Positions 1 to 9,003 of a stretch of 64,000 bases of DNA are shown piece after piece. The stretch is from Heterocephalus glaber (taxonomy: Eukaryota; Chordata; Mammalia; Rodentia; Bathyergidae). The notes beneath the pieces are model-generated. The model had not been told where the DNA came from. It did not search any database and saw only the letters and a program-made list of their open reading frames with translations. Each line of letters opens with the position of its first letter. Position 1 is the stretch's first letter. Made by a program: the position numbers and the translations under genes. The stretch lies in NCBI RefSeq assembly GCF_000247695.1, contig NW_004624730.1, positions 34,330,808-34,394,807 of the forward strand. Direction: 5' to 3'.

Positions 1-349
1 TGGGTCTTTAAATTTGGGAGATCTGATCTTTTTAAGTTCTTTATAGATTTGAGATAGTAGACCTTTGTCTGAGGAAGAGAAGGTGAAGATTTTTTCCCAC
101 ATAGTGGGTTGTCTTTTCACACTGCTGGTGGTTTCTCTTTCTATGCAGAAGCCTTTTAATAAGAAGAGATCTCACTTGTTGATTGTTTGTGCTAGTTCAC
201 GGGCAAACTGAGGTTTGTTCATAAAATCTTTTCCTACACCGATGTCTTCAAGAGTTCTACCTAACCTCTGTTTCAACTGGTTCAGAGTTGAATCCTATTA
301 TTAATGTGATATTAATAGTTAGAGATTTTAGATGCTGATTAGGTCATGC
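1..349 (-). mobile_element. L1 LINE, ORF2 3' part, antisense
   Basis: Reads as the reverse complement of the L1 ORF2 C-terminal region: phrases equivalent to 'last one third of ORF2' such as CTTTATAGATTTGAGA, CCTTTGTCTGAGG and AGAAGCCTTTTAATAAG are recognisable. Stops disrupt it. It runs off the window's left edge and is cut near 349 by a SINE. Confidence 0.8.
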
Positions 350-357
350 AGGTTGTA

Positions 358-549
358 GTTGGATGTGGTGGCACACGCTTTTAATCCTGGCATTCTGGGA
401 GGCTGAAGCAGGAGGATTGCAAGTTCAGATCCAGCCTGGGCAACTTATATCTCAAAATAAAAAATTTTAAAAGGGATAGGAATGTAGCTCAGTAGGAAGG
501 CCCTGGGTTCAGTCCCTAGCTCCCCAACAAAAACAGCAACAACAACAGA
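358..549 (+). mobile_element. B1-dID SINE
   Basis: B1-type left half (GTGGTGGCACACGC, GGGAGGCTGAAGCAGGAGG, CAGCCTGGGCAACTTA) followed by an ID-like right half (AATGTAGCTCAGTAGGAAGGCCCTGGGTTCAGTCCC) and an A-rich tail. An AGGTTGT repeat at 350-356 and 550-556 looks like the target-site duplication. Confidence 0.9.
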
Positions 550-574
550 AGGTTGTGAGGGAGCTGCCTCCTTT

Positions 575-775
575 CCTTGTGCCCTTTCTGCCCTCTGCCT
601 TCTGTCATGTTAAGATATAGCAGTCAAGGCACCATCTTAGAAATAGAGATTAGGTCTTGACCAGACACCAAACCTGCTGGAAGTTTGATCTTTGACTTCT
701 CAGTTTTTAATTGATTATTTATGAATTGCCCAACTTGTAGTATTCTATTTTAGTATTTCAAATGTACTAAAACAG
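575..775 (+). mobile_element. MLT1-like LTR fragment
   Basis: The segment ACCAGACACCAAACCTGCTGGAAG followed by TTGATCTTTGACTTCTCAG resembles the 3' half of MLT1 MaLR LTRs. The 5' half is absent or too decayed to place. Confidence 0.55.
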
Positions 776-1987
776 GATGGATGAAAAAATTAAGAATTTA
801 TTGCCACTAGGTCCTTATACTACATGTGAAGCAGTATAATATTTGAAGACAGACTAAAGATGTATATCATAAATATACATCAGATTAAAGATGTATATTT
901 ATCTTAGAAAAAACACTAAAAAATACTTTTTAAAAGAAGTGAATACTTAAAAAAGAATTTTTGAAAAATGCTCAACTAACACAAGAAAAGATAGAAAAGG
1001 AGAAAAAGAAACAAAAGACAAGTGGAACTAGTAATTCACCTAGACTATAAAGATAGTTTGGTTAAAAATAAAGGGATGGAGAAAAATGTGCTAAGCAAAA
1101 ACTAATCAAAAGAAAGCTGAAATAGCTATGTTAATATCAAAGTATACTTTAGAATAAGCAATATTATTGGGGATAAAGAGAGATTATATAATAATAGTGG
1201 GTCTATTTCTCCAAGAAAACATAACTAATTAAATTGTGACTGCATTTAACAACAGAGCTGCCACAGACTTGAGGAAAAAGAGGTGGAACTGAAAGGAAAA
1301 ACAAAGTTGGAGTCTTTAACAGTTCTTTCAATAATTGATAGAAGAAGTAGAAAGCTAATTATTATGGCTACAGAAGCCCTGAACAACACTATCAACAACT
1401 AGATAAATGAATGTATACAGAAAATTCCACCCAACAAGAGAAAAATATATTTTTTCTAGTACACATGGAACATTCATCAAAATATACAATATTCTGAATT
1501 ATAAAACAAACTTAAAAGAATAAAAGAGATACAAAGTATATTCTCTGACCATCATGGAAATAAACTAGCAATGAATAATAGGAAGACATCTGAAAAAAAT
1601 CTTCAAATAATTGGATATCAAACAGTACTTTCTAATAAGCAATGGGCCAAAGAGAAAGTCTCAAGAGAAAGTTAAAAATATCTGTGATGGAAAAAAAACC
1701 ACAACATATCAAAATTTATGCAATGTAGCTAAAGCCATGCTTCGAAATTCAGGCATCAAATGCTTATTTTTAGAACAGAAAAAAGTTCTCAAATTGATAA
1801 TGTGAGTTTCCATATTTCGTGACTAAAAAAAGAAATGTGTACCAAAGTTGCAGAAAGAAAATATTTTTTAAGAAAATAAGACCTTTAAAAATGAATGAGA
1901 TTTTTTAAATAGAAAAAAATAAATCAGACAAAAAACTAAGAACAATTTATAAAATTGATACACTTCTAGTCAGACTGTCCAAAAAAC

Positions 1988-2007
1988 AAGGGGGGGGGGA
2001 GGGGGAA
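1988..2007. repeat. G/A-rich simple repeat
   Basis: Short run of G with A interruptions inside the L1 remnant. Confidence 0.8.
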
Positions 2008-2306
2008 GAAAGGTCATAAATTGCATATATCAAAGACAAAAGAGGAAATAATTGTTACAAACTCCATAGACATTAACAATAAGGGTATATTATGAATAAG
2101 TCTGTGCCTATACATTTGACAACTCATGAAATGAACTTCTTAAAAGAAATAAATTACTAAAGCTCACTCAAAAATAAACAGCCTGAATAGTCCTCTATCA
2201 AAGAAAAATAAGTTTTACTTTTATTAAAATGTTCCCCAAAAGAAATGACCAGGAATACATTTTTCACTCTTGAATTCTACCAGAAATTTAAGAAAGGAAG
2301 AAAGAG

Positions 2307-2378
2307 GGCCAGGGATTTAGCTCAGTGGTGCTGGCGCTTGCCCCCGCAAGCGCAAGGATCCAAGTTGATCCCTGGAAG
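2307..2378 (+). mobile_element. ID-like SINE
   Basis: GGCCAGGGATTTAGCTCAGTGG start, a CGCAAGCGCAAGG core and a decayed box B (AGTTGATCCCTGG). AAGAAAG-like sequence lies on both sides. Inserted in the sense L1. Confidence 0.9.
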
Positions 2379-2472
2379 AAAGAAATCCAATACAATGGTT
2401 CCAGAAATAAAAGAGGAAGAAACACTTCATAGTTCATTTTGAGAAGAGCATTGGTCTCATCTTAAATTCAGA

Positions 2473-2592
2473 AAAACTGGGTATATTGGCACATACTGGC
2501 AGCTTTTCCTAACCTGGAGGCTTAGGCAGGAGGACTGCTTGAGTCCAAGAGTTTAAAACCAACCTGGGCAACGTAGTTTCTTAAGAGAAAAA
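2473..2592 (+). mobile_element. B1-like SINE, diverged
   Basis: B1/7SL-type half only: GGAGGCTTAGGCAGGAGGACTGC and AACCTGGGCAACGTAG are recognisable. No ID half follows. Many substitutions suggest an old copy. Confidence 0.7.
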
Positions 2593-2710
2593 CAACAAAG
2601 CCAGAGAAACATCAGGAGAGAAGAAAACTACAGAGAAATATTCCATTAATACAAAGAAAATCCTCCCCAGAACATTAGCCAATTAAATGCTGAATATATA
2701 ATAAGTATAG

Positions 2711-2798
2711 GGCCAGGGATTTAGCTCAGTGGCACCACACCTGCCTTGCAAGTGCAAGGTCCTGAGTTTGATTCCCCGTACCAAAAAAAAAAAAAAAA
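2711..2798 (+). mobile_element. ID-like SINE
   Basis: Full-length: GGCCAGGGATTTAGCTCAGTGG, CTTGCAAGTGCAAGGTCC, AGTTTGATTCCCCGTACC and a pure A tail of about 16. Inserted in the sense L1. Confidence 0.95.
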
Positions 2799-2901
2799 GA
2801 AGACGTATAATACATTATGAACAAGTAAGATTGGTTCAACTTGCAAAAAATCAAATCAATCAGTGTGAGTCACTATATAAACAGATTAAAGAAAATAAAT
2901 G

Positions 2902-3165
2902 TAGCCAGGGATGGTGGCCCATGCTTGTCATCCCAGCATCCTGGGAGGCTGACACAGAAGGATCACAAATTTGAGCCCAACTGGAGCAATTCTGTGGATT
3001 AGTAATACCCTGTTCCAAAACAAGAATTTTTTTTTTTTTAAAAAAAGGATTTGTGACATAGCTCAGTGCAAAGGCCCTGGATTCAATCCCCAATATCACA
3101 AAGAAGAGGAAGAGGAGAAGCAGGTGTAGGAAGAAAAGGAAGAGGACTCTCACCACAGTGGGACT
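2902..3165 (+). mobile_element. B1-dID SINE
   Basis: B1 half from AGCCAGGGATGGTGGC, internal A/T tract near 3025-3045, then ID half (ACATAGCTCAGTGCAAAGGCCCTGG, ATTCAATCCCCAATATCAC) and a GAAGA-rich tail that grades into purine-rich sequence. Confidence 0.85.
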
Positions 3166-3189
3166 GCTACCACAGGATGGATCAACCAG

Positions 3190-3835
3190 ATAGACTCCAG
3201 GCTCTTGTGTACAATGAGCAAAGACTGGCAAAGCATACATCCAATGGAAAACTGCTACATTTATTAGAGATCATGGGAAGATGTGCTCAGTGAAGTTCTG
3301 TGATGACAAAAATGTGGCACAAACAGAAAAGCGGTGCTGGGACAACAAGAAAGTAAAAAGCACTACACACACAGATAAATCAAACTTTTAGGTTTTAAAA
3401 GATGTGTACCCCAGCCCCAGGGCTGCTGGTGGAGGGTGCTGCTGGTGGTGGTGGTGGTGTTTCTCTTTGGGTTTCTAGGTAAGATTGACAGGAATGATTG
3501 GCAGGCTGCTGAGTCATCTAAAGGGTTTTCTAGTGCACAGGACTTTTTCAGAATTCATTATGGATTAATTACATATATGAGATGCATACATGTCCATATT
3601 TATGAACCTTTAATGAAGATAGAGTAGGGTAAAGGTTACTGAAGGTCAGGCCATGAGATGTAATGTGAATGTGCTCTGGCCTGGAGCTATAGAGATTAAC
3701 ATGGTCTTGGTTATTTTATTTTTGCTTTTCTTAAACAATGTAAGGAGGAATGCCCCTGGGTGTTGCCTAAACTCAAGTGGGTGGGTGGGAGTGGTCTCCC
3801 AGCCCACATTGTGCTATCTCTACTAAGACTAAAAG
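3190..3835 (-). mobile_element. LTR-like repeat, family 'A', copy 1
   Basis: Diverged but collinear with 7082-8265: shared CTCTTGTGTACAA, CTACATTTATT, AAAAGCACTACACA, GCTGAGTCATC and ACTGAAGGTCAGGCCA blocks occur in the same order. On the minus strand CATTTATTAGAG gives an AATAAA signal, as expected of a retroviral LTR. It sits inside L1 sequence that resumes near 3940. I infer a solo LTR; the family name is unknown to me. Confidence 0.65.
3430..3462. repeat. (TGG)n-like simple repeat
   Basis: GGTGGTGGTGGTGG-type run inside LTR-like copy 1; the aligned part of copy 2 lacks it. Confidence 0.8.
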
Positions 3836-4069
3836 GAAACTTCCTTGAGCTAAGAAAAGTTATCTAACTAAACAAAAAGAAACAAAACAACAAAAAGCAA
3901 AAGCAAAACAAAACGCACTAAAAACAAAAAAACCTTACAGCTAATTTAAAACTTAATGTTAAGTAACTGAATATGTTTTCACAAAGATGAGAAACAAAGT
4001 GAGGATATCCTCTTTTCTGACTCCCATTAACCTTACCTGGAAACACTAATCATAATAAAACAAGACATG

Positions 4070-4243
4070 AGTCAGGCACAAGCCTGTAATCCCAGCACAC
4101 TGGGAGGCTAAAGTAGGAACATTGCAAGTTTGAGCCCAGACTGGACAATTTAGTGATTTAGAAGCTGTCTCAAAATAAAAAAATAAAGACTGGGATGTAG
4201 CTTAGTGCAAAGGCCACAGGCTTAAAACAAAACAACAAAAAGT
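4070..4243 (+). mobile_element. B1-dID SINE
   Basis: B1 half with CTGTAATCCCAGCACACTGG, then a short ID half that lacks most of box B. Nine-base CAAGACATG duplications flank it at 4061-4069 and 4244-4252. Confidence 0.9.
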
Positions 4244-4524
4244 CAAGACATGGAAATAAATGTCTCTATGCATAGATAACATAACTATCTCTGTAAATGC
4301 TCCTTAAAAAAACTACACAAAAGGTCCTAGAACTAATAAATTAGTTTAATAAAGTCTCAGGATGGATTCAATGCACAAAAACCAATGTTATGTCTATATA
4401 ACAGAAGTGATCAACTGCGATTCAAAAAAAATAACAATACTATTAAAAATAACACAAAATAACATGTATATATCTAGAAAAAATTATTTGGGATCTGTAA
4501 ACTGAAAAGTACCAAACACTGAAG

Positions 4525-4610
4525 AGGGCTGGGGATTTAGCTCAGAGGTAATGCACCTGCCTCAAAAGCTCAAGGTCCTGTGTTCGATCCCTGGTACAAA
4601 AAAAAAAAAA
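4525..4610 (+). mobile_element. ID-like SINE
   Basis: GGGCTGGGGATTTAGCTCAG start, TGTTCGATCCCTGGTAC box B and a pure A tail. Exact 10-bp AACACTGAAG duplications at 4515-4524 and 4611-4620. Confidence 0.95.
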
Positions 4611-4914
4611 AACACTGAAGAAAAAAATCCAAGAAAAACTAAGTAAGTGGAGAGATTTAACATGTTCGGAGATTAGAAAATTTAGTAGTATTAAGATGTT
4701 AATTCTTCCTCATTTATTATATAGTCAGAGAAATCCCAATCAAAATTCTAATCTCTTTTTATGTAGATATTAACTACTGCATTAAAAGTGTATATGGAAA
4801 AGCAAAGGAAATAGAACTGTCAAATAAATTTGCAAACCAATAGTTAAAGGATACGTAGAAGAGAAATCAGAAATAAATGGTCAACTAATTTTTCTCTTTC
4901 TCTTTCTCTTTTCT

Positions 4915-5008
4915 TTTCTTTCTTTTTTTTTTGTAGTACTGCTCAAACTCAGGCCCCATGCACATGGTAGGCAAATACTCTTATCACTAAGCTACATCCT
5001 CAGCCCTA
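4915..5008 (-). mobile_element. Old ID-like SINE
   Basis: Reverse complement begins GGCTGAGGATGTAGCTTAGTG and ends in a long A run. It differs from the young GGTACC-type copies (CCATGTGCATGGGGCC-like middle), so it belongs to an older ID-related layer. Confidence 0.75.
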
Positions 5009-5370
5009 GTCAATTGATTTTTTTTCCAGCAAAGCAAATGTAATTCAATAGTATGAAGAGAGTCTCTTTAAATTAATGGTGCTAGGACAACTTAATGCCC
5101 ATTTCTTTGTCCATTTGTGTTACTGTAACAAAATACTATAAACAACAGAAAATTATTATTGTTTCTGTTTATAAACAACAGAAATACGTCACAATTCTGG
5201 GGGCTAGAAAATTCAAAATCAAGGTGGAAGCCAATTCAGTGTCTGGAGAAGGAAGGCCTGCTTCCTAGTTCATAAACAGTCATGTTTTCATATGGTGGCA
5301 AGACAAAAAAGTTCCCTGGGTCCCTTTTAGAAGGCACTTATTAGCTCCTGAAGACCCTGTTATATATAGA

Positions 5371-5864
5371 TGTAACCCCAAAGCCTCGTACACGCATAGT
5401 GGAGTTTTTTATTTGTTTGTTTGTTTGTTTGTTTGGTACCAGGGAATGAACTTGGGACCTTGCACTTGTGAGGCAGGTGGTGGCACCACTGAGCTAAATC
5501 CCTGGACTCATAGTGGGGTTTTTGAGAGGTAGCTGGATCATGGGTGTGTGATAACTAGATGAGTCCATGGATTGGCTCACCATAGTTCTGGGTGTGGCTG
5601 AATAAGACAGAAGATTTGTCCTGGGTGTGAATGGAACCAACCAATAGTCTTGAGGCCTGAATGAAATAAAAAACAGAAAGAGAGGCTTTCTGTGGCTCCT
5701 TCCTGCCTGTTCCGCCATGGACTGTTTTTCCTCTGCCATACTGCTCTGCCTTGGAATCAGCTGACTATGGATTGAAACCTCTACAAATGGTGAGGTAAAA
5801 TAAAGCTTTCCACCTTTAACATGTGAGTGTCAGGTATTTTGTCCCAGCAATGAGAAAGTAAGTA
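5371..5864 (+). mobile_element. MaLR-like LTR, sense
   Basis: Begins TGTAACC; the 3' half has MaLR-type text (ATTGAAACCTCTACAAATGG, AAAATAAAGCTTTCC, GTCAGGTATTTTGTC). ATATAGA flanks both ends (5364-5370, 5865-5871). It interrupts an MLT1-like LTR and is itself interrupted by an ID SINE at 5410-5508. The minus-strand 81-codon ORF across 5494-5739 is fortuitous. Confidence 0.75.
5410..5508 (-). mobile_element. ID-like SINE with (TTTG)n tail
   Basis: Antisense ID with a GTTT-repeat tail and GGTACCAGGGAATGAAC. A 15-bp duplication with one mismatch, CATAGTGG(A/G)GTTTTT, lies at 5395-5409 and 5509-5523, inside the MaLR-like LTR. Confidence 0.95.
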
Positions 5865-6117
5865 ATATAGACTATACCTCATAATATCATCAACTTGGGG
5901 CTTGGGATTTCAACATATGAATTTTGGATGGGACAAACATTCAGATTATAGCAGTCCATATGTTAAACAAAACAATGACCAAATGACATATGTCCTATAT
6001 ATCATACCTCATACAAAAGTTAATTTATAATGAATCATGAACCTAAATATAAAACCTAAAGGAAAAAACTTTTTGGAGAAAACATGGGAATATGTGATTT
6101 ATGATTTTGGATTAGGC

Positions 6118-6336
6118 CAGTGGTTCTGAACATGGATCAACTTTATGCTTCAGGGGATATTTGACAGTATCTGGAACATTTTTGTCACAATTGGAGCCCA
6201 GGAATGGCAGGAAATGTGCTATGGGTATCTATGGGCCAAGAATGTTCCTGCTAAGTAAGTACACCATGATGCACAGGACAGCCCTCCATGACAGAGTTAT
6301 CTAGAATACCGATAATGCCACTTTTAAAAAACCTTC
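6118..6336 (+). mobile_element. MER5A-like hAT transposon fossil
   Basis: Starts CAGTGGTTCTGAAC, contains GGGGATATTTGACAGTATCTGG, TTTTTGTCACAATTGGAG and GATGCACAGGACAGCCC, all hallmarks of MER5A non-autonomous hAT-Charlie elements. Near-matching 8-mers GATTAGGC and AGTTAGGC border it. Inserted in the L1. Confidence 0.8.
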
Positions 6337-6655
6337 AGTTAGGCAGAGTTTTTAGATATAACACCAAAAACATGATCTCTGCAAGAAAAATTGATGAATT
6401 AGACTGTATTAAAGAACTTTTGCTCTAAAGCAAAACTTTGACTCTTTGATTGAGCCAATGAAAAAACAAGTCATAAACTAGGAAGAATATTATAAAATCA
6501 CACATGGTAGAGGCCTATATCCAAAATATATAAAGAACTCATAAATACAACAACAATCAGAAAACAAGCTACCTAAATCTTAAAAGTTTACTCCCCCCAT
6601 AAAGCATATTCTTTACCAAAGAACATATTCAGATGCAAAATAGCATAAGTAAAAA

Positions 6656-6735
6656 GGCTGGGGGGGGAGTTATAGCTCAGTGGTAGAGTGCCAGTATATT
6701 CAATGCCGTGAGTTTGACTCCCAGTGCCACAGGGA
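6656..6735 (+). mobile_element. ID-like SINE, diverged
   Basis: GGCTGGGGGGGGAGTTATAGCTCAGTGGTAGAG with a decayed box B (GAGTTTGACTCCCAGTGCC). The GTAGAG motif is nearer classic rodent ID than the GGTACC-tailed copies. Confidence 0.75.
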
Positions 6736-6746
6736 GAAAAGTCTCA

Positions 6747-6922
6747 TCAGGCATGATGGCACATGCTTGTAATCCCAAGCACTATGGGAAGCTGAAACAG
6801 GACAAGTTTGAGTCCAACAGGGAGACTTTAGTGAGTCCCTGCCTCAAAAATAAAAAATTTTTTAAAAGCCTGGGAATATAGTCCAGTGCAAAGGCCCTGG
6901 GTGCAATCCCCACTACCACAAT
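6747..6922 (+). mobile_element. B1-dID SINE
   Basis: B1 half GCATGATGGCACATGCTTGTAATCCC, A-rich linker, ID half ATATAGTCCAGTGCAAAGGCCCTGG and CAATCCCCACTACCAC. Its tail has become the (CA)n tract that follows. Confidence 0.85.
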
Positions 6923-6925
6923 AAC

Positions 6926-6960
<35 letters not shown>
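6923..6960. repeat. (CA)n microsatellite
   Basis: About 18 CA units with one A interruption, continuous with the tail of the preceding SINE. Valine/cysteine-repeat ORFs on the minus strand here are artefacts. Confidence 0.95.
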
Positions 6961-7081
6961 ATTTCATTATTATTAATCATTAGGGAAATACAAATTAAAA
7001 TCACAAGATACCATGACATAACTATTTAAATATTTAAAATTTTAAAACATGGAAATTCCAAGTGTTGTTGAGGATATGGAG
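6961..7081 (+). mobile_element. L1 LINE, ORF2 3' part, sense
   Basis: TTAGGGAAATACAAATTAAAATCACAAGATACCA is a classic L1 ORF2 3' passage, leading to GTTGTTGAGGATATGGA, where LTR-like sequence begins. The L1 text resumes near 8266. Confidence 0.85.
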
Positions 7082-7399
7082 CTGTTATCACATTATGAAT
7101 TCAGCAGGAAAAATCCAGACTCTTGTGTACAAAGAGCAACCAATTGCAAGTGCACACTCAATTGTAAGTGGAATGCAGCTACATTTATTGAAGATCAGGG
7201 AAAGTTATGCTCAGAACAAGTCCATGCCAACAAATAATGTAGCATGAACAGAAAAGTGGTGCCAGGATGACAGGAAAACAAAAAGCACTACACATATAAC
7301 AGCAAACTGCTCCCGGATAAAATAGGCTTTCAGAATTTAAAGGCTATGCATCTCTGCCCACATACCTCTCCTGAATCTCTAGGTGTGATGGACAGGAAT

Positions 7400-7937
7400 T
7401 GTCTTTGGGTAGCTCCTTTCAAACTGGCTTGCCAATTAAACTTATTCCAGGTCCTTCTTGCCTCAAAGAATTTGGACAAGACAAGCCAAAAATGATGCCA
7501 AAAGTTTATTTAAAAGTTGGTGGGTGGGGCCAGGGATTTAGCTCAGTGGTTCCCCACACCCCCCCCACACCCCCCCACCCCCACCCCCGTCTTGCAAGCG
7601 CAAGGTCCCAAATTCAATCCCCAGTACCAAAAAAAAAGTTGGTGGATAAAAGGGAGTGGGAGAAACTGGCTCTGTAGAATGAACTTGGGCAAAATAAAGA
7701 AAGGAAAGAATAAAAGGAAAAATAAAAGTGCACTGTGCATCTACCATGACAATTCACAATACCAGGCTCTTCCTGGTGTCTTGTCTCTTTTATGCCATTC
7801 ACATCTCTCTCCTGGGAGTCCGTGAGAAGTTTGACATAGGAGGTCCTGGAAATTATTTGGCACTGTCCTGGGATCTTGTAATTGACAGGTTCCACTTATT
7901 TCCCCAGCCAGCTTTGCATGCCCTACCTCTTAATATT
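7400..7937 (-). mobile_element. LTR-like repeat, family 'B', copy 1, nested in family A
   Basis: This segment has no counterpart in family A copy 1. It begins with TG after GGAAT (7395-7399), and GGAAT recurs at 7938-7942, a plausible 5-bp target duplication. Its right half matches 52040-52435 (AGAAACTGGCTCTGTAGA, CTCAAAGAATT, GCCCTA). Minus-strand AATAAA near 7506. ID SINE at 7524 lies inside it. Confidence 0.65.
7524..7633 (+). mobile_element. ID-like SINE with internal C-rich expansion
   Basis: GGGGCCAGGGATTTAGCTCAGTGG and TCTTGCAAGCGCAAGGTCCC are normal. Between them lies about 35 bases of C runs (7552-7588) where other copies have only about 12. Exact 12-bp AAAAGTTGGTGG duplications at 7512-7523 and 7634-7645. 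Confidence 0.95.
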
Positions 7938-8265
7938 GGAATGATTGACAGGGTGCTGAGTCATCGTGGGGGGGCTCTTAAAACACATACCTGTTCCAAA
8001 ATTCACTCTGATCTTAACATAAATGTATGAGATGTAGTACATATTCATGAATCCTTAATAAGGTTTGAATAAGATGAAGGTGACTGAAGGTCAGGCCAGG
8101 AGATCCAGTGTGCCTGTGCTCTTGCCTAGATAGTCTCCTGGGTTTTTATGTTATTCTCTACCTCTCTTAGGACCATGGAAGGAGGAACAGCCTTACAGTA
8201 CTGTTGAAATTTAAATCAGTGGAGGGGAGAGATTTCCTCAGCTCCATTGTTCCAATTTCACTAAA

Positions 8266-8376
8266 ACTATTAGAATTCTCATACATTGCTGATAGGAATT
8301 TAAAATGGCACAACCATTTTGGGAAACAGTTTGACAGTTTCTTATAAATGCTTACCTATCACGTGACCAACAATTT
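8266..8376 (+). mobile_element. L1 LINE, ORF2 3' part, sense (continued)
   Basis: AGAATTCTCATACATTGCTGATAGGAATTTAAAATGGCACAACC continues directly from the L1 text ending near 7081. Stopped by an LTR at 8377. Confidence 0.85.
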
Positions 8377-8963
8377 TGTTACAGGATGAAGGTCCAGCGG
8401 CTCATTGCTAAGAAGTAAGGCAAGAGTTGGTGGGAAAGAAATCAGTTGTGTTAAGGACTGGGCCTGAAAAGATGGAGGGTTTGTTGTACCCAAAGCTCCA
8501 TCTTGAGGAACTCAGGTATATGAAAGATGTTTTCTAGGGAAAGGAAGGAGGTGCAGGGAGCAGTGGGCAGAAAGACTGCATGCTGTGAAGGATCTTTGTC
8601 ATCCAGAATGCCTGGCTTCTTTTTCTCTTCTTCTCTAAACATCGCCAAGGACCTCACCTCCTAGAGCTAGTTCCTGCAGTTCTTTAGACGGATGTATTAC
8701 TGTTATGCAAGTTAAATCTCAAAGCAATTTACATGCTTTGTGTTAGTTAATGCACAGAACTAAAGAATAAGGAGGGTCTTTATGTATTCTGATGTCATCT
8801 GAAGGTCACCAAATGTTCTGAGGTCTGTAAATCTAAAGAAAGATTATATAGCAGTAACATCTTAATCATTTATGTGGCTTCTCTTTAGAATTTAGAATGC
8901 TTGGCAAAGGGAAGGAAAGTAACTTTGCAAAGGACAACTTACAAAGGAGCGGCCACCATTACA
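8377..8963. mobile_element. Probable solo LTR with ATTT target duplication
   Basis: A 587-bp segment displaces L1 text that runs up to 8376 and resumes at 8964. It begins TGTTACAG and ends CCATTACA, and ATTT flanks both ends (8373-8376, 8964-8967). TG...CA ends with a 4-bp duplication are typical of gammaretrovirus-type LTRs. No ORF or primer-binding site is visible. Orientation and family not determined. Confidence 0.65.
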
Positions 8964-9003
8964 ATTTCCTTCTGTGGTATATATCCCAAAGAAAAGTACA
9001 AAC
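8964..9003 (+). mobile_element. L1 LINE fragment, sense
   Basis: ATATATCCCAAAGAAAAGTACAAAC matches the usual L1 3' passage about cells 'ccaaaagaaatgaaa'. Short island between two LTR-like insertions. Confidence 0.65.

Larger units (their letters stand above)
955..3189 (+). mobile_element. L1 LINE, ORF2 5'-middle part, sense
   Basis: Nucleotide resemblance to old mammalian L1 ORF2 is clear: endonuclease-region text around 1030-1800 (AAAGAAAGCTGAAATAGCTATG, AACAACACTATCAACAACTAG, GAACATTCATC) leads into RT-region text at 2070-2900. Reading frames are broken throughout. SINEs at 2307, 2473, 2711 and 2902 interrupt it. The 64-codon ORF at 1611-1805 is a surviving scrap of this element, not a gene. 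Confidence 0.8.
5105..5963 (-). mobile_element. MLT1-like LTR, antisense, split by a MaLR-like LTR
   Basis: Left part 5105-5370 (TGTTACTGTAACAAAATAC, TCTGGGGGCTAGAAAATTC, AATCAAGGTGGAAGCC, GGCCTGCTTCCTAGTTC) and right part 5872-5963 (GATTTCAACATATGAATTTTGG, ACAAACATTCAGATTATAGCA) together form one reverse-oriented MLT1 LTR. The middle is displaced by the LTR at 5371-5864. Confidence 0.8.
3940..6655 (+). mobile_element. L1 LINE, ORF2 middle part, sense
   Basis: Continues the L1 left of 3190: CCTTACAGCTAATTTAAAACTTAATG and later AGAGAAATCCCAATCAAAATTC, and TATCCAAAATATATAAAGAACTC are L1 RT/post-RT text. Interrupted by SINEs at 4070, 4525 and 4915, an MLT1/MaLR nest at 5105-5963 and a MER5-like element at 6118-6336. 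Confidence 0.8.
7082..8265 (-). mobile_element. LTR-like repeat, family 'A', copy 2 (with nested LTR and SINE)
   Basis: Interrupts the L1 between GAGGATATGGA and AGAATTCTCATACATTGC. The outer parts 7082-7394 and 7943-8265 match copy 1 at 3190-3835 in order (CTCTTGTGTACAAAGAGC, ACATTTATTGAAGATCAGGG, TGACAGGGTGCTGAGTCATC, CTGAAGGTCAGGCCAGGAGAT). The centre is displaced by another LTR-like unit. Minus-strand AATAAA near 7170. Several short ORFs here cross repeat boundaries and are not genes. Confidence 0.7.

Noticed and set aside
1611..1805. Small ORF as a possible gene
   Set aside because: It lies in L1 ORF2 text with broken frames; its residues are a decayed L1 scrap.
2711..2798. tRNA gene
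   Set aside because: It and the other TTAGCTCAGTGG copies have box-A and box-B-like text but A-rich tails and target duplications, and do not fold as a full cloverleaf by eye. They are SINEs.
2860..3240. 126-codon minus-strand ORF
   Set aside because: Spans a B1-dID SINE and part of an LTR-like repeat; no coding evidence.
6828..7019. Minus-strand ORF with a valine/cysteine run
   Set aside because: Translation of a (CA)n microsatellite next to SINE tail.
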